Source: Halicephalobus mephisto (Eukaryota > Nematoda > Chromadorea > Rhabditida > Panagrolaimidae). Taken from it: a stretch of DNA of 64,000 nt. Positions 45,156 through 57,129 of the stretch are shown one piece after another. Below the pieces are notes generated by a model. That model was not told where the DNA came from and did no database searches. It saw nothing but the letters and a program-made list of their open reading frames with translations. Made by a program: the position numbers and the translations under genes. The stretch spans positions 1 through 64,000 of the forward strand of contig SWDT01000045.1 in NCBI GenBank assembly GCA_009193035.1, given 5' to 3'. Each line of letters starts with the position of its first letter. Within the stretch, counting starts at the first letter, position 1.

Positions 45156-48100
45156 TTAGTGGATAATGCTGGATGTACTCATGGAGTTTATTCCACATAC
45201 GTTTTTGCCTCGATAGAGACGGTAGTAGCCTGATTCTCCTGTAAGTTTTGATTTTTTAAAATTAAGTATGTTTTTACTTACCCCATTTGGGTCCCCATGA
45301 ATTTTTGATAATCCAAAATGGTTTATTTCCTTCTTGACCGTATCCAACGATGAGGACACCGTGGTTGAGGAACATTGGAGAACAGAAGATTTTCCAGGGA
45401 TGACTTATACCGTGTCTATAGAACTGTAGTGGCGTAGCGTTTACTCCTGAAAAATAATTTTATAGTTTTAGTTTGATTTAGAATGGTATTTGATTCCCTG
45501 CGGCATCTTTCTCTATTTCGTAATAGTTCTACTTTTTTATTTTTTTAAAATTTCTTTTGGTTTTGAAATAGTTATGGTAGTTATGTAACCAAAAAGGACT
45601 GATCCAAAAACAAAACTGGATTATACGGTACTTTCTCCGTAGAACATTTCTTTATTGATTTCAGAATAATTCAGTTTTTTATCATTTTAGATCAATTTTT
45701 TGTTTTTAAATTGATTTAAAATAATAATTTTTACCTAAAAAGTAGAAAAATTACATGACAGTTCTTCTCTTGAGAACATTTGACTTCTTATTTCGTAATA
45801 TTTTCATCTTTCGTTTTTAGATGAAATTTTTTATTCCTAACTTAAAAAAATTCCACCCAACAATAAATAATTCTAAAATTATTTTTAACTATAGAGAAAT
45901 TTTTCAAAGGAGCAATTCTAGAATTTTCTGCATTTGCAAATTTAAAAAAAAATTTAGGATTAGTCATTTCATTCACGGTCTGGAATTGTTTGTCTTTTTT
46001 ACCACATGAGAGGATTTCAAACTTTTGTTGTTTGTTCTGAAACTGCGCAAAAATAGTTTACAAGTACACGGTGTAAACCACATTGTGCCGTATATTCTGA
46101 GAAGTAAAAAAATTGCGCAATAAGAAATTTTTGTTTTTTAAGTACTTTAGAATGTAAACAATGCCTGAAATATATAAGTTCGAAATTTCTGTAGAAATTT
46201 AAAATCTTAAAAAATGAAAACTGTTCAAATTGCTATCTTGGTTATTCTATGTCTTGTGGCCCTTTCGAGCCTTCCTGAAGCCCAGGGCCAGGTCTGGTAC
46301 TACCCCTACTACTATGGGTACTACTACCCGAATTATTATGGATATTATTACTACGGTAAACGCGACGCCGGATTTGGACCTCAAGATGAACAGTTTCATC
46401 CACGGAACTTTGGCGGAAATCAATAAAGTAGAAAAATAAAGCATTTTTGTCGAATTTAACGAGTATTAGAAGAAATTTTGGTTTTTTGTAGAAAATAAAG
46501 ATTAATTTTTAAATGTTGTCTGGAAATTGGAATTGTAAGGGTTATGGTAGATTTGAAAGGCTTTGGGATTTGTAGAAGCGGATTTGGATATTGATTGGAT
46601 TTAAGTAAACTTCTTTAGTTTTCCAGAATTTTTGAATTTTAAAAATTGTAGTTTTTGGGTTTTTTAGGATTTTCTAACATTTAAGAAGAAATTTTGGAGT
46701 TTTGGGATTTTGTAGAAATTTTTGGAATTAGAAATTTAAGAATTTTAATATTTTGAAGAAATTTTGGAAATTAATAAATTCATAAATTTGTTGAATTTTC
46801 TAAAATTTCAGAATTTTAAGAAATTTAAAAATTTTTTGATTTTTAGAAATTTTTATTTTAAAATAATTTTTATAAAAATATAATTTAAAAAAATTTAATT
46901 TTGAGATAATTTTTTAATTTTTATAAAAATATAATTTAAAAAAAATTTTTATTTTAATTTTGAAATAATTTTTAAAATTTTTTAATTTTTATAAAAATAT
47001 AGTTTTAAAAATTTTCGTGTTAAGATCAATTTTGATGGTTTTTAATTAAATTTTTTTAAAATTGTGATGTTTGATTTCGGAATAAACTAAAAATTAAATT
47101 TTCAAAAGTCGGCCACCTGTTTGATTTCATTAATGTTTTTTTTCGATCGTTATTGGATTTTAGAATTATCAAAAATAAGAAAAGTACAAAAATCCAGGAT
47201 CGTCGATATCTGCTTAGTAAACACTCGACCGGATTTTGTGAACTTTGATGCAAGTAAAGCGGGATCGAAGCCAGTTTTTCGATTTTCTTTGTTTTGAATC
47301 CTTGCCAAATTTCTGATCAAAGAGATCAGATGTACGAAATTTTGCATTTTTTGTAAAATTGAGTTTCCTCTTGAGAGAATTTCATAAAAAATCATCTTTG
47401 AGTTTAAAAAAATAAAATTTAGTTTTCACACTTTGCCAAAAATACGAATTTGAGATTGATTCACATTTCGCCAAAAATACGAATTTAACGATTTTCACAT
47501 TTCGCCAAAAATATGAATTTGGGATTAATTCACATTTCGCCAAAAATACGAATTTGAGATTAATTCACATTTCGCCAAAAATACGAATTTAACGATTTTC
47601 ACATTTCGCCAGAAATTCAAATTTAACGATTTTCACATTTCGCCAAAAACTTAAATTTAGCAATTTTCACATTTCGCCAAAAATATGAATTTGGGATTGA
47701 TTCACATTTCGCCAAAAACTTAAATTTAGCAATTTTCATACTTCGCCAAAAAATTAATTTTTTAAAATTACTATTCTTCAGATTATTGGAAACTTCTACA
47801 GTTATTTAAAATTAAAGAATCTCAAAAATTCACTCTGGAACCATTTGGCCAAATATTTCCATTTTTAATTTCTACAGTAATCAAATTTCGAAACATAAGT
47901 TTAAAAATTTCAATTTTCTAAGAAATTCCAGAATTTTTAATTTCTTAAAGATATTTAGAAAGTTTTAACTTTTTAAGGAATTCTAAAATTCTTAATTTTT
48001 TAAGATATTTAGAAAGTCTTAATTTTTCTAAGAAATTTAAAAAATTTCAATTTTTTAAAATATTTTAAAATTTGTTAAGAAATTCTAAAATTTTAATTTT

Positions 48101-51100
48101 TCTAAAAAAATCCCAAAAATTTTCAATTTTTCTAAGAAATCCCAAAAATTTTCAATTTTTCTAAATTCTAAAATTTTAATTTTTCTAAAAAAATCCCAAA
48201 AATTTTCAATTTTTCTAAATCCCAAAATTTTCAATTTTTCTAAGAAATCCCAAAAATTTTTAATTTTTCTAAATTCTAAAATTTTAATTTTTCTAAAAAA
48301 ATCCCAAAAATTTTCAATTTTTCTAAGAAATCCCAAAAATTTACGTTAGGACGGTTTTTTAAAATTTGATGTTTGATTTCTTAATCTGATCTGAAGAGCG
48401 TGGGATCGAAGCCACTTCTGTCATTTTTTAAATTTCCGAACAATTTCGAAAGTAGATCAAATGATTTATAAAATTTTTGCACTTTGATTCGTAAATATTC
48501 CGAATTCCGCGGATTCTTTTCTAAATTTTGTTTGACTCAAGTCCGAAATTTGACAGATTTATTTTTTTCACGGATTTGACAGTTGAATCAATTTTCAGGA
48601 AAAGGTTTAGTGACGCGTGACTAAACTGTAATATTTTCCATTTTCCACGAAAATTATTCTTCGAAAAATTAGTGTAAGTTTTTTAAACCTTAATTTTGGG
48701 ATTTTTACGGAATTCAATGTTCCGTTTTATCGACAGTACGACAGATGTCCCCCGACGGCACTTCCTCCCTTTATTTCATAAAGTTTATAATTTTTATTTT
48801 TTTATATATTTTTTATATTCAAATTAACTTGATATTTCAGTTAAGTAAAAGGAAGTTTAAAAAATTTCGAAATTAGAGAGAATCGAAAAAAACGGAGAGC
48901 GACTGTGGTTCAATCCTCTTTCGCAAGAGTTATCCCATTTCGTTTTTATTTTTTTATATTCAAATTAAATTAATATTTCAATTAAGTAAGAAGAAATTTA
49001 AAAAATTTCGAAATTAGGGAGAATCGAAAAAAAAACGGAGAGCGACTATCGTTCAATCCTCTTTCGCAAGAGTTATTCCATTTACTTTGTTTTTATATAT
49101 TTTTATAATTAAATTAATATTTCAATTAAGTAAGAAGAAATTAATTCAAAAAGAATTTCGAAATCAACACGGGTCAAAGGGGAGCAACTATCTCTGGGGA
49201 AGGCTGCACGAGAGTCGTTCCCCGGGACGTTTGCTCCCCGTTTTTCTTCTTTTCAATTCTCCCTAATTTCGAAATTCTTTCAAATTTTTTCTTAACTGAA
49301 ATATTAAATTTATTTAACTATCAAAAAATATAAAAATGAAAAAATTACATAAACTTTATAAGGGAGCAAATGTCGTAAAGTCGGTTTATCAAAGTTAATG
49401 GTCGAAATTTGAAGTCAAACTTTCGTGTTAAGACACAACTTATGAATCATGTGTGGGTTTAAAAAATCCAAGTTTCAACTATTTAGATGAAACAGATTTT
49501 TAAAATGGAGAAAATTTATAGATGTGTCTCAATACGAAAAATCCAAATTTCAACTTGGAACCCTAAATTCTGATTTTTACACAGGCTTTTTGAAATCACA
49601 CTTAACTGAATGGAATCAACACATAAGAGCTCCTAATCATAATTTTTATATTATTTGATTTTAACTGAGTACTATCGATACTAGGATTATATTCCAACAG
49701 AAAATTGATCGTAACTGAGTGTAATCAACATACTAATACCTTTTTTAACTGGAAACAAACATGGTCCAAACACGTTGATTACACTCAGTTAGAGTCAGTC
49801 TTCTGTTGGATTGCAATCTTGCCATCGATTGTACTCAGTTAGAGTCAATCTTCTATTGGAATATAATCCTAGTATCGATAGTACTCAGTTAGAATCAAAC
49901 AATATAAAAACTATGATTAGGAGCTCTTGTGTGTTGATTCCATTCAGTTAGGTGTGATTTCAGAAAACCTGTGTATAATACGGAGTACGGCGCGCCCAAC
50001 TTGGAGAGAGTGGTCTCAAAGAGAAATTGCCTGTTGGTATACTGTAGGTCGAAAGAGCGTTATCAGTAATATTCGTATTATTATTTTATTATTTTCTTTT
50101 ATTTTTTCCATATATCGTTGTTGATATATCAATTGATTTTAGTATTTCCTTATCTTCTACGTAGTCCCAGAGCAGAAAATCCTGTGCGTTAATTCTTTGA
50201 TATATCGTCAATTGTTTTGATTTTTGATTTTTCACTTTTTCCATATATCGTTGTTGACATGTCAATTGATTTTAGTATTTCCTTATCTTCTACGTAGTCT
50301 CAGAACGAAAAATCTCATGTTAATTATTTGAAAGATTGTTGGCCATTGATTGTTCTATTATTTTTGTTTTTAATTTCTTCGCTTATCGTTGTTGATATAT
50401 CGAGCTGTTTAGTATTTGCTTGTCTTATGCGTGATCGCAGAGCGAAAAGTCCTACGCATCAATTAGTTTATTTACCATCAGCCGAAAGAATATTGAGCAT
50501 TAGTTGCCCTATTATTGGTTTGCGTTATTTGCATCTGTCATTTCTACATTAAATAGTTCTGATAGTTTTTCGTTTTATACTCGGAATTTGTAACACAACA
50601 GTCAGTGACGTAAGTTATGACGTGATTCGAATTTTACTCTCATGCTCGATTAGGGTATTTTCCATAATGAAGTTATCTTGCAAAAAGTCTCCTGGAAGTA
50701 CACCAAACACAAGAATTTTTAACAACCAACTTTTCCATGTTAATTTTAGGATTTTTTGCTGGTTTCCGTGCTTGCCAATGAAGTAATTCGTGATTTTCAT
50801 GACAGGATTTAAATTCACTTTTGTATTTGTTTTTTAGATAAAGTTTAGCCCATATTCGTAAGTGGAAAATTTCATTATGATTACTAGGGTTTTTGTGCCA
50901 GCAGTTAATTTTCACTTTTTTCTAAAATTGTTTTTTCGGACTACATTTCCCTCTAGTCAGTAAAATATCTCAATGTTCACGAATTTTCGTGCCGAGAATT
51001 GACGTCGTTTTTATCTTTTTTATTTATTTTCCTTTTTTGGTAAGGAATTAAATTTACCATGGTTTTTAAAAACGTTAATGAGAAGAGTTTGTTTAGTGTT

Positions 51101-54100
51101 ACTCGATAGTTTCCGGCTTTGATTGTCTTAATGGAATCTCCAATTTTAAGCTTCCCTAAGATTATTAAAAGACAAAACTTGGCTTTTTCGATTTTTCTGT
51201 TTTTTCAATTTTGAAGAATTTTACTTCTGAGATCCTTCGCGTGATGATATCAGGAAGAGGTTGAAAACAAACAAGCGTGGGACTTGGGCTCTCGAAGAAT
51301 CCACTTGAAAAGGAGGATAAATCACGAAAGATCCTATGTTGATCTTAGTGGATCTTATTTTTATAATTTAAAAGTTTAAATTTAATGAAAAATTTCGGAA
51401 CATTCACAAATGAGAATTTTGAAAGTTTAAAAAAACTCGAAAGTTATTTTGGGAAATTTTACAGTAAAGACTAGTTTTTGTGATACTATGACTAGAATAC
51501 TGTAAAATCTTTTGGAGACTTTAGGATATGGTGGATGATTCTGAAGATCTCCCAGAATCTCTTGAAAATTTTCAAAAATTCGTGTTAGGGGAATTTCGCA
51601 ACAACTTTTTGGTTTTTAAATTACTGTAATATTAATTTTGTCAAATTTTCAAACTTAAAATTGCTATTTTAGTTAGAAGATGGTATCGTTAAAGAAATTC
51701 AAACTTTCGAATGCTCCTTCGACTTCCCGTTTCGATATCGGGGAAACCAAACAGGAACTTCGGGCCAAACTTAGGTTCCATAGCAAGAAGCCTCTATGTC
51801 TACAGTATAACCTTTCAGCCACCCAGAGAACGAAGAAGGTGTTGCAGAAAATGAAACGACGAAATTGTGGTATGTTTAAGTTTTGGATACTTTTAGAAAA
51901 AATTAAGTGGTTTTTAAGAATATTAAACTAATTTTAAGTAGTTATAATTTGGCTGATTTTGAAGATTTTTGATTTAAGTAATTTCAGACTCGTTCACTAA
52001 AGTATTTATACCGTATTTGATCTCTCTGATTTACACTCTGATTGTGTCGACAGGGAAAGTGATGGAATTCTTATTTAAACCTGTGGAAGAACTGGATCTG
52101 AAGCCGGTGAATCCCAGTTACTGTAGAGGTGATCTTCGTGTTGTTTGCCCTACTGTGAGGAAAACCCTCTCGAGGTCGTTCTCGATGAGCTCCAGAAGAA
52201 GTTCTCGAAAACAGAAAAAAATTCAAAAAAAGGATCTTGGAAGGATAGATAAGATCAAAATTGAACAAAACAGGCTTACAGAATTTTGTGTTTTTCCTTG
52301 AATGAACCTCAGTCCCCTCAAATTGGGGACAAACATGTACAGTATATTTGAACGAATGAAGTTATTTAATAAACTTACCGACGGAAATTGGACCGTTTTT
52401 GAAGAGCCAGATGGCCATCTTCTGCTCGTCTGGAGGCAGCTGAATCGAGTCGTTGATGTAGACAGCGATTTCCTTTCTGGCTAGATGACAGGTCTCTTTG
52501 TGGCCGTCGTAGGGGTATTGGTTTTCTGGTTCTAGACCTCCCATTCGGATGATCTCTCTGAAGTCAATTTTAATCGCTTTTTGGAAATTGTTTTGAGAGA
52601 TTTTAGAAAATTTCGAAATCTAATGTTTCTAGAACCTTCTAGGATCTCGTGGAGAATTTTAGGATTTTATAGAAGGTTCTGGGACTTTTGAGAAGCTTTA
52701 GAATTTGAGAAATTTTGAAATTTAGGGTATTTTTGTAAGTTTTTAGTTTTTATAATTATATGGTTGTTTATGTAACTTACTTGTAAGCGTTCAAAGGAAG
52801 TCCTCCGTTGCAGCCTTGGTCGATGATGTCACAATCGACGAGTTCTTGTTCGGACAATGACACTAATTTTCCTGTTTTTCTTGCCCACTGTCCTTCGATG
52901 TTTCCGGTGACACTGAAGGCCCAGCAAGAACCTTAAAAAGTTTAAAATTTAAAAAATTAGAAAAATTAGAAAAATTTAAAAAATTTAAAAAATTAGAAAA
53001 ATTTAAAAAATTAGAAAAATTGGAAATTTTGGAAGGTTTCAGAAACTTGTAAAATTTTAAAATATTTTGGAAGTTTGTGAAATTTAGGAAGGTTTCAGAA
53101 GCTTATAAAGTTAGGATTCTGAAAACTTTTCTCGGATTTTGAAATTTTTAGAAATCTATGAAAATTTGAAAGATCTTAAAAATCTTCATATCGTTCTAGA
53201 GCCTTCTAAAAAATTCAGAAATTGCCAGAAAAAACTGTAGAAAGATTCAGAATTTTCTGAAAGATTCCAGAAGCATGAAAGAAATTTTGAAAAGTTATAA
53301 AATTTCGAAAAATTTTGAAAATTATAAAATTTCAGAAAATTCTACAGTATTCCAGAAAAATTCAGAAAGTTTTAAAATTTAAAAAGAATCTAAAAACTCT
53401 TGAAATCTGGCAAAATTTCAAAGATTTCGAAAAATTATAAAATTTTACAAAATTTTTAAAATTAAAAATATTTAAAAAAATTACCGCAACTTCCTTGATT
53501 TTTGACAGGAGTAACGACGTTTTTGGTTCTCCAGTCGAAAGAATCAGGAACATCGTCGTTTGGAATTTCTTCTGGATTTAGTTTTCTAACAGGGAAAGTT
53601 GGAGTTTCCCAGGTATACGGTAGATAAATTTTTTTGAATTCATCTGAAGTAAGATCCATGAATTGGGTTTCTCCGTAGACCGCGGTTCCTAGTTCTTGTT
53701 TTTGGAGAACCTTGGCAGCTCTCATGTTTCTTTTGTAGATTCTGAATCTTCTTAGAATTTCCTTCTTAGAGTCATATTGCTTCTGATGTCGATCCATGAA
53801 TCCAGTGAACAAGTTCCAGATTCCGAAGTCCTTTGGTTTTATGTGTTTGCTGATTCTGAAGACGGCTTCGGCTTGGTCGTCGATGATTCTGGAAGATGTT
53901 GCAATTTTTCGAGTTTCTTTTTCGTTGTAAGAGTAGCAGCCCTTGTTGATGAACTCCTGACTGGATTCCCATTCCTTCACGACGACTTCGAACTGACAAC
54001 GTTGTTTTGGAGCATCGTCTCTGACGGAGCAGAGCAGAAGTCCGATTCTTTCTTTGTCCTTCTGAAAGCAGAAATCGTAAAAATTGATTTTTGAGAGATA

Positions 54101-57100
54101 ATTAGAGAAAGTTTCAGGACTTAGATAAGATAAAAAGGACCCAATAATCGAGCTTGACGGAACTTTCCAAATCCGCAGGTATCCGGAAGATCTGGCAAAC
54201 CGCTGGGTGTGGCGAAGACGGACTTGCCACCTTGACCCCTAAGGTCAACTTTGGCCTTTACGGGTCCGCTGGGGCCAGCAGCATTCGGACTCGCCTTGTC
54301 TTCCACATTGAATGTGTCCCCATTTCGCTACAAGACCTCCTGAGGAGGTGGGGTAGCTTTACGATCTTGGATTTGGGCCAGCTGGGATTTGAATCTACGC
54401 TCCGATCTGTGGTATTTTACGCCCGCCGCTTCCATATCATCATCGACTAGACTTTTAGAATAGTCAATAATTCTGTCGAATTTATGTCCTGAGCGCCGCC
54501 GGTCATTTGGAAAGTTGCGGTGTCAAGTCGTGAACACCCCGTGTTTGCCCAACTTAGGCGTTATCAAATACTACGGTAGGCAATGGGTACTTCATAAAGG
54601 GAGAAAAGTTTGCTACTATGGTGCAGTCCACAGCTTGGTTGTGCAGGTAATAACCCCTAGGGACCAGGACAAGATGCTAAACATCTACGCTAGCTACTCG
54701 GCGCAATCTCTTCTGGTGGTTTACAAACCACAAGCTTGATTACGGGAAAGTTTTAATTTTTTAGTTTAGGTCCTGCGAAACTCGTCAGGTCCCTCCAGAT
54801 CAGATGGAAATTGTTAACTGTTGTGTTCGTCACGCCGAGTGACCCGCGTCTAGATGAGAAAGACAATATTGTAGAAAGATTTACTTAATAGATGCCTTAG
54901 GCACAATGCAAAAATATCTATGTCGGACTCGACATAAATAAACATGTATCAACTTATCGCCAAGAGGAACTGTATGTCTCTTGTCGGTACTGAAATAATC
55001 CGTTCGGGACCAAGTGTTCTTTTATCGATGATAAGGAAATTCGTTTGGGACCAAATATCCCCTGTCGGTACTAAGAGAATCCGTTCGGGACCAAGTGTTC
55101 CCTGTCGGTTGCGCTTCCCATTAAGGATAGGATACCTGAACCAACATTAAGAACATCATACGGTCCTCTTTTCCCCATGCATCCCTATTTTTTATCTTAC
55201 TAGGCTGGTCAGATCCTTCCAAACTATTCTGTCCGTTTTTGTATTTATGTACTTTTAACTTAAATCTTGTTAGGTCCTTCTATATCAGGCTGGCATTCTT
55301 AAGAGCACTATACAACCCTCTCGTACCTAAGCATCTCTAGTTTAGACCTTGCCAGGTTGGTTAGGTCCTTCCAGGCTATTCTGTACTCCTCTTACACCTA
55401 TGTACTTTTAACTTAGACCTTGCTAGGTTGGTTAGGTCCTTCCAGGCTATTTTGTACTCCTCTTACACCTATGTACTTTTAACTTAGACCTTGCTAGGCT
55501 GGTCAGACCCTTCCAGACCGTTTTTTAGTCTTTTTGTAGTTCTAATTTGGATCTTATTAGGCTCATTCGTTTTTTCTAAAATATTTTGATTTTCTTTTAC
55601 TTTTATCCCTTAATTTAGATCTTGTTAGACAAGTTCAGATCTTTCTAGATCGTCCTCTAATCTTCTTGTAATCCTAATTTGGGTCTTGTTAAACCGCCCC
55701 AAGCCCCTTCAGAACTAAGCTAAGAAAGTATAAAGGTCGAAATTAGTCAACGGACAATGAGTCATTTAAGCTGTGTTCAATATCCCCTGTTTAGTTCGTA
55801 TAAAAAGACTTATTGTTTTTCTCAACCCTCATGCATACCACTCACGTCAACGACAGTAATTTCAGCTACACGACATTTCCTTTATTTCGAAGAATTCATC
55901 TTATTTTTTTCGTTTTTTGTACCAGTGTTTTTGGTAATTGGATTAACTTAACATGCCAGTTAAGCAGCGAAGAAGACTGATTTAAAAAGAAAAGATTTCT
56001 AAACCAACTCGAGGCAGAAAAGAAAGAAATTCTATCAGAGGACGAAATGTCAAAGGGGAACAACTGCCACAGGGAGCAGATGTCATAGAGTAACAATTGT
56101 CGGAGAAGTATAACTATATAAAGGGAGTAAATACCATAGAGTAATAATTACCGAAGAAATATGACTATATAAAGGGAGCAGATGTCATAGAGTAACAATT
56201 GTCGGAAAAGTATAACTATCTTAGAGTAGTGGATGTCATAGAGTAACTATTGTTGGAGAAATATAACTATCTAAGGGGAGTAGATACCATAGGAGAATAA
56301 TTGTCGGGAAAGTATAACTATCTAGGAGTAGTGGATGTCATAGAGTAACAATTACCGGAGAAATATAACCATATAAAGGAAGTAGATACTATAGGAGAAT
56401 AATTGTCGGAGAAATATAACTATCTAAGGGGAGTAAATACCATAGGAGAATAACTACCATCAAATACCAAAAGGTAGTAACTATTACAGAGGTACATCAT
56501 GATAAAGTACAACTATCATAACAGGATAACTATTGTGAGTGTATAACTATTGTAAGTAAACAATTGCCATGCAATACCATAAAGTAATAACTATTACAGA
56601 TATGCATTATCATAAAAATACGACTATTACAAGAGGGTAACTATTATACATATATAACTGTAATAAGGAAACAATTGCCATGCAATATTATAAAGTAATA
56701 ACTATTACAGATATGCATTATCATAAAAATAAGACTATTACAAGAGAGCCATTATTGTGGATGTATAACTATTGTAAGGGAACAACCCTCGCCGAATGTC
56801 ACAAAGTAGCAATTGTCATACAATCAATAATCTCAAAATGAATACTGACCTGTTTGTTGCATTCTGTCTGGACGGTGAGGAAACTCAACTGGTACTTGAC
56901 TCCGTTGATGACCTGCTTCGAGGAAGACAGTACCCTGTCCAGTCTCCAGTAGTTCTGGTCTCTCGATTCGAAGTTGATTCTACGGACGGATTCATCTACC
57001 AAATAAGAATAAAATTCAGAATCACTGTCCTCATGAGAGTTGAATTCTGAAGTTCCTCCGAGAAGTTTCCCGAAGGCGAAATTTGTCAATAAACAAAATA

Positions 57101-57116
57101 AAAAAAGTTTCAGCAT
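45156..57116 (-). CDS. Cathepsin F cysteine protease with cystatin-like N-terminus
   Basis: Six exons: 57,116-56,850; 54,061-53,485; 52,931-52,781; 52,557-52,379; 45,446-45,282; 45,238-45,156, giving 473 aa, all phases agree. Signal peptide [16 protein letters not shown]; cystatin-like domain (about 30-125) with [11 protein letters not shown] in the place of the QxVxG loop; I29 prodomain (about 172-235: [35 protein letters not shown]); mature papain-fold enzyme from about Val260 ([19 protein letters not shown]). Gln278, Cys284 (GSCGSCWAF), His420 ([10 protein letters not shown]) and Asn440 (KNSWGPKWG) complete the catalytic site. The domain order and length are those of cathepsin F (C. elegans tag-196 type). 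It is a lysosomal endopeptidase, made as a zymogen. Exon 3 uses a TTTTTAAG acceptor. Intron 1 is 2.8 kb and intron 4 is 6.9 kb; the latter contains two opposite-strand genes. Confidence 0.93.
45450..46165. other. Proximal part of cathepsin F intron 4
   Basis: AT-rich, little repetition. A plus frame 45,821-46,009 is lysine/asparagine-rich and has no coding support. 46,015-46,110 is more complex (ACTGCGCAAAAATAGTTTAC, AAGTACACGGTGTAAACCAC) and may be upstream control sequence of the tyrosine-rich peptide gene. Confidence 0.4.
46171..46178 (+). promoter_or_regulatory. TATA-like box of the Tyr-rich peptide gene
   Basis: TATATAAG lies 36 bp upstream of the ATG at 46,214. The short distance leaves only a very short leader, or the site may be fortuitous in AT-rich DNA. 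Confidence 0.4.
46214..46426 (+). CDS. Secreted Tyr-rich peptide precursor (NLP/antimicrobial-peptide-like)
   Basis: Intronless 70-residue frame. Signal peptide [20 protein letters not shown] then PEAQG. The mature part starts [20 protein letters not shown] (residues 26-45) and ends YYGKR at 50; Gly48 before Lys-Arg is an amidation and dibasic cleavage site, so the likely product is a ~22-residue tyrosine-rich peptide amide with an N-terminal Gln able to cyclise. The C-terminal peptide is [20 protein letters not shown]. The design (signal peptide, aromatic/Gly repeats, GKR) resembles the nematode nlp/cnc epidermal antimicrobial peptides, but the aromatic residue is nearly all Tyr with few Gly, which is unusual. 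Two AATAAA signals, at 46,422 (overlapping the stop) and 46,435, support an expressed short mRNA. The gene sits inside cathepsin F intron 4 on the opposite strand. Confidence 0.8.
   Translation: MKTVQIAILVILCLVALSSLPEAQGQVWYYPYYYGYYYPNYYGYYYYGKRDAGFGPQDEQFHPRNFGGNQ
46440..47050. other. A/T-run intronic sequence
   Basis: Degenerate repeats (GAAATTTTGGAATTTTGAAG, TTTTTATAAAAATATAATTT). No gene. Confidence 0.45.
47150..47395 (-). other. Open frame related to 48.4 kb (possible exon)
   Basis: An 81-codon minus frame: [61 protein letters not shown] second, diverged copy lies at 48,372-48,580 ([34 protein letters not shown]). Both keep the GFDP core and amphipathic lead, which hints at selection. 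However, no splice partners are seen and both lie among tandem repeats. Same strand as cathepsin F, within its intron 4. Confidence 0.3.
47420..47765. repeat. ~35 bp tandem repeat (CACATTTCGCCAAAAATACG)
   Basis: Nine units of TTCACATTTCGCCAAAAATA plus CGAATTTGAGATTGA. Same unit as 18,120-18,375. Confidence 0.8.
48060..48350. repeat. ~33 bp tandem repeat with ~10 bp A/T periodicity
   Basis: Nine units of AAATCCCAAAAATTTTCAAT plus TTTTCTAAG. Runs of A and T alternate roughly every 10 bp, the look of periodic A/T clusters known from Caenorhabditis introns. The minus frame 48,085-48,336 is repeat translation. Confidence 0.7.
48372..48580 (-). other. Second copy of the GFDP open frame
   Basis: Minus frame [50 protein letters not shown] and a stop. 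Resembles 47,150-47,395 in order and spacing. See that entry. Confidence 0.25.
48770..49345. repeat. ~150 bp repeats ending in an inverted copy
   Basis: Two direct copies of TTTCAGTTAAGTAAAAGGAA, AATTTCGAAATTAGAGAGAA, TCGAAAAAAACGGAGAGCGA and TCAATCCTCTTTCGCAAGAG, then a GC-rich centre (GGGGAGCAACTATCTCTGGG ... TTCCCCGGGACGTTTGCTCC) and an inverted copy (CTCCCTAATTTCGAAATTCT, TTAACTGAAATATTAAATTT). The last copy and the inverted copy form a hairpin. Confidence 0.7.
49579..49974. repeat. ~400 bp foldback (long inverted repeat) in cathepsin F intron 4
   Basis: Arms 49,579-49,755 and 49,770-49,974: GAGCTCCTAATCATAATTTT on the left pairs with AAAACTATGATTAGGAGCTC on the right, and GTACTATCGATACTAGGATT with AATCCTAGTATCGATAGTAC. 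Inner arm parts are duplicated, so the fold has alternatives. It is followed at once by a Tc1-like HTH remnant, which suggests a foldback transposon. Confidence 0.85.
49978..50090 (+). pseudogene. Tc1/mariner-like helix-turn-helix remnant
   Basis: Plus frame reads [20 protein letters not shown] then [11 protein letters not shown], matching the N-terminal DNA-binding helix-turn-helix of Tc1/IS630 transposases (SQREIA ... GRKSVISNI pattern). The frame then runs into low complexity and no DDE domain follows, so this is a fragment. It lies at the outer edge of the foldback arms. Confidence 0.45.
50091..50600. repeat. ~125 bp tandem repeats (CCATATATCGTTGTTGATAT)
   Basis: Three units of TTTTCCATATATCGTTGTTG, ATATCAATTGATTTTAGTAT and TTCCTTATCTTCTACGTAGT. 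Plus frames are repeat translation. Confidence 0.75.
50605..51665. other. Intron 4 sequence, possible decayed insertion
   Basis: Higher complexity than most spacers. Minus frames 50,615-50,915 include [19 protein letters not shown], reminiscent of a DDE-type transposase segment, but no continuous gene results. 50,980-51,660 shows no feature. Confidence 0.3.
51680..52301 (+). CDS. Small single-TM protein of unknown function, nested in cathepsin F intron 4
   Basis: Two exons, 51,680-51,869 and 51,988-52,301 (phase 1), giving 167 aa. A TTGCTATTTTAG acceptor ends 7 nt before the ATG, probably a spliced-leader site. The N-terminal 63 residues are basic ([32 protein letters not shown]). One hydrophobic segment follows: [20 protein letters not shown]. 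The C-terminal region is polar and very basic ([39 protein letters not shown]). No signal peptide. The layout suggests a membrane-anchored protein with basic tails. I recognise no family. The stop is only 77 bp from the 3' edge of cathepsin F exon 4 on the other strand, so transcripts probably overlap. Confidence 0.65.
52935..53480. repeat. Cathepsin F intron 2, A/T repeats
   Basis: Short AAAAATTAGAAAAATTTAAA units, then degenerate TTCAGAAATT words. No exon. The adjacent exon 3 acceptor is the non-standard TTTTTAAG. Confidence 0.5.
54120..54745 (+). other. GC-rich island with open frames in cathepsin F intron 1
   Basis: The composition changes abruptly from A/T runs to about half GC. A plus frame from 54,464 to 54,739 reads [91 protein letters not shown]. 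An upstream frame covers 54,154-54,450. No family recognised. On the minus strand 54,390-54,410 carries a B-box-like GATTCAAATCC, so a tRNA-derived or other mobile insertion is likely. It has no splice links to cathepsin F. Confidence 0.4.
54930..55140. repeat. ~60 bp tandem repeat (CCGTTCGGGACCAAGTGTTC)
   Basis: Four degenerate units of CTGTCGGTACTAAGAGAATC and CGTTCGGGACCAAGTGTTCC. No gene. Confidence 0.7.
55200..55720. repeat. ~75-100 bp tandem repeats (GACCTTGCTAGGTTGGTTAG)
   Basis: Six units of CTTAGACCTTGCTAGGTTGG, TTAGGTCCTTCCAGGCTATT and CTGTACTCCTCTTACACCTA, homogeneous in the centre and diverged at both ends. Confidence 0.8.
55725..56075. other. Spacer in cathepsin F intron 1
   Basis: Unique-looking sequence (CTCACGTCAACGACAGTAAT, AACTTAACATGCCAGTTAAG). 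No frame with support. Confidence 0.35.
56080..56795. repeat. ~60 bp minisatellite (GTCATAGAGTAACAATTGTC)
   Basis: A dozen units of GGGAGCAGATGTCATAGAGT, AACAATTGTCGGAGAAGTAT and AACTATATAAA, then a related AACTATTACAGATATGCATT variant from 56,470. It ends just before cathepsin F exon 1's donor. Confidence 0.8.
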
Positions 57117-57117
57117 C

Positions 57118-57127
57118 CTAAAATTTA
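57118..57127 (-). promoter_or_regulatory. Candidate spliced-leader acceptor of cathepsin F
   Basis: Minus strand TTTAAATTTTAG ends one base before the start ATG (G|ATG), an arrangement that nearly always means trans-splicing in rhabditid genes. Confidence 0.55.
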
Positions 57128-57129
57128 AA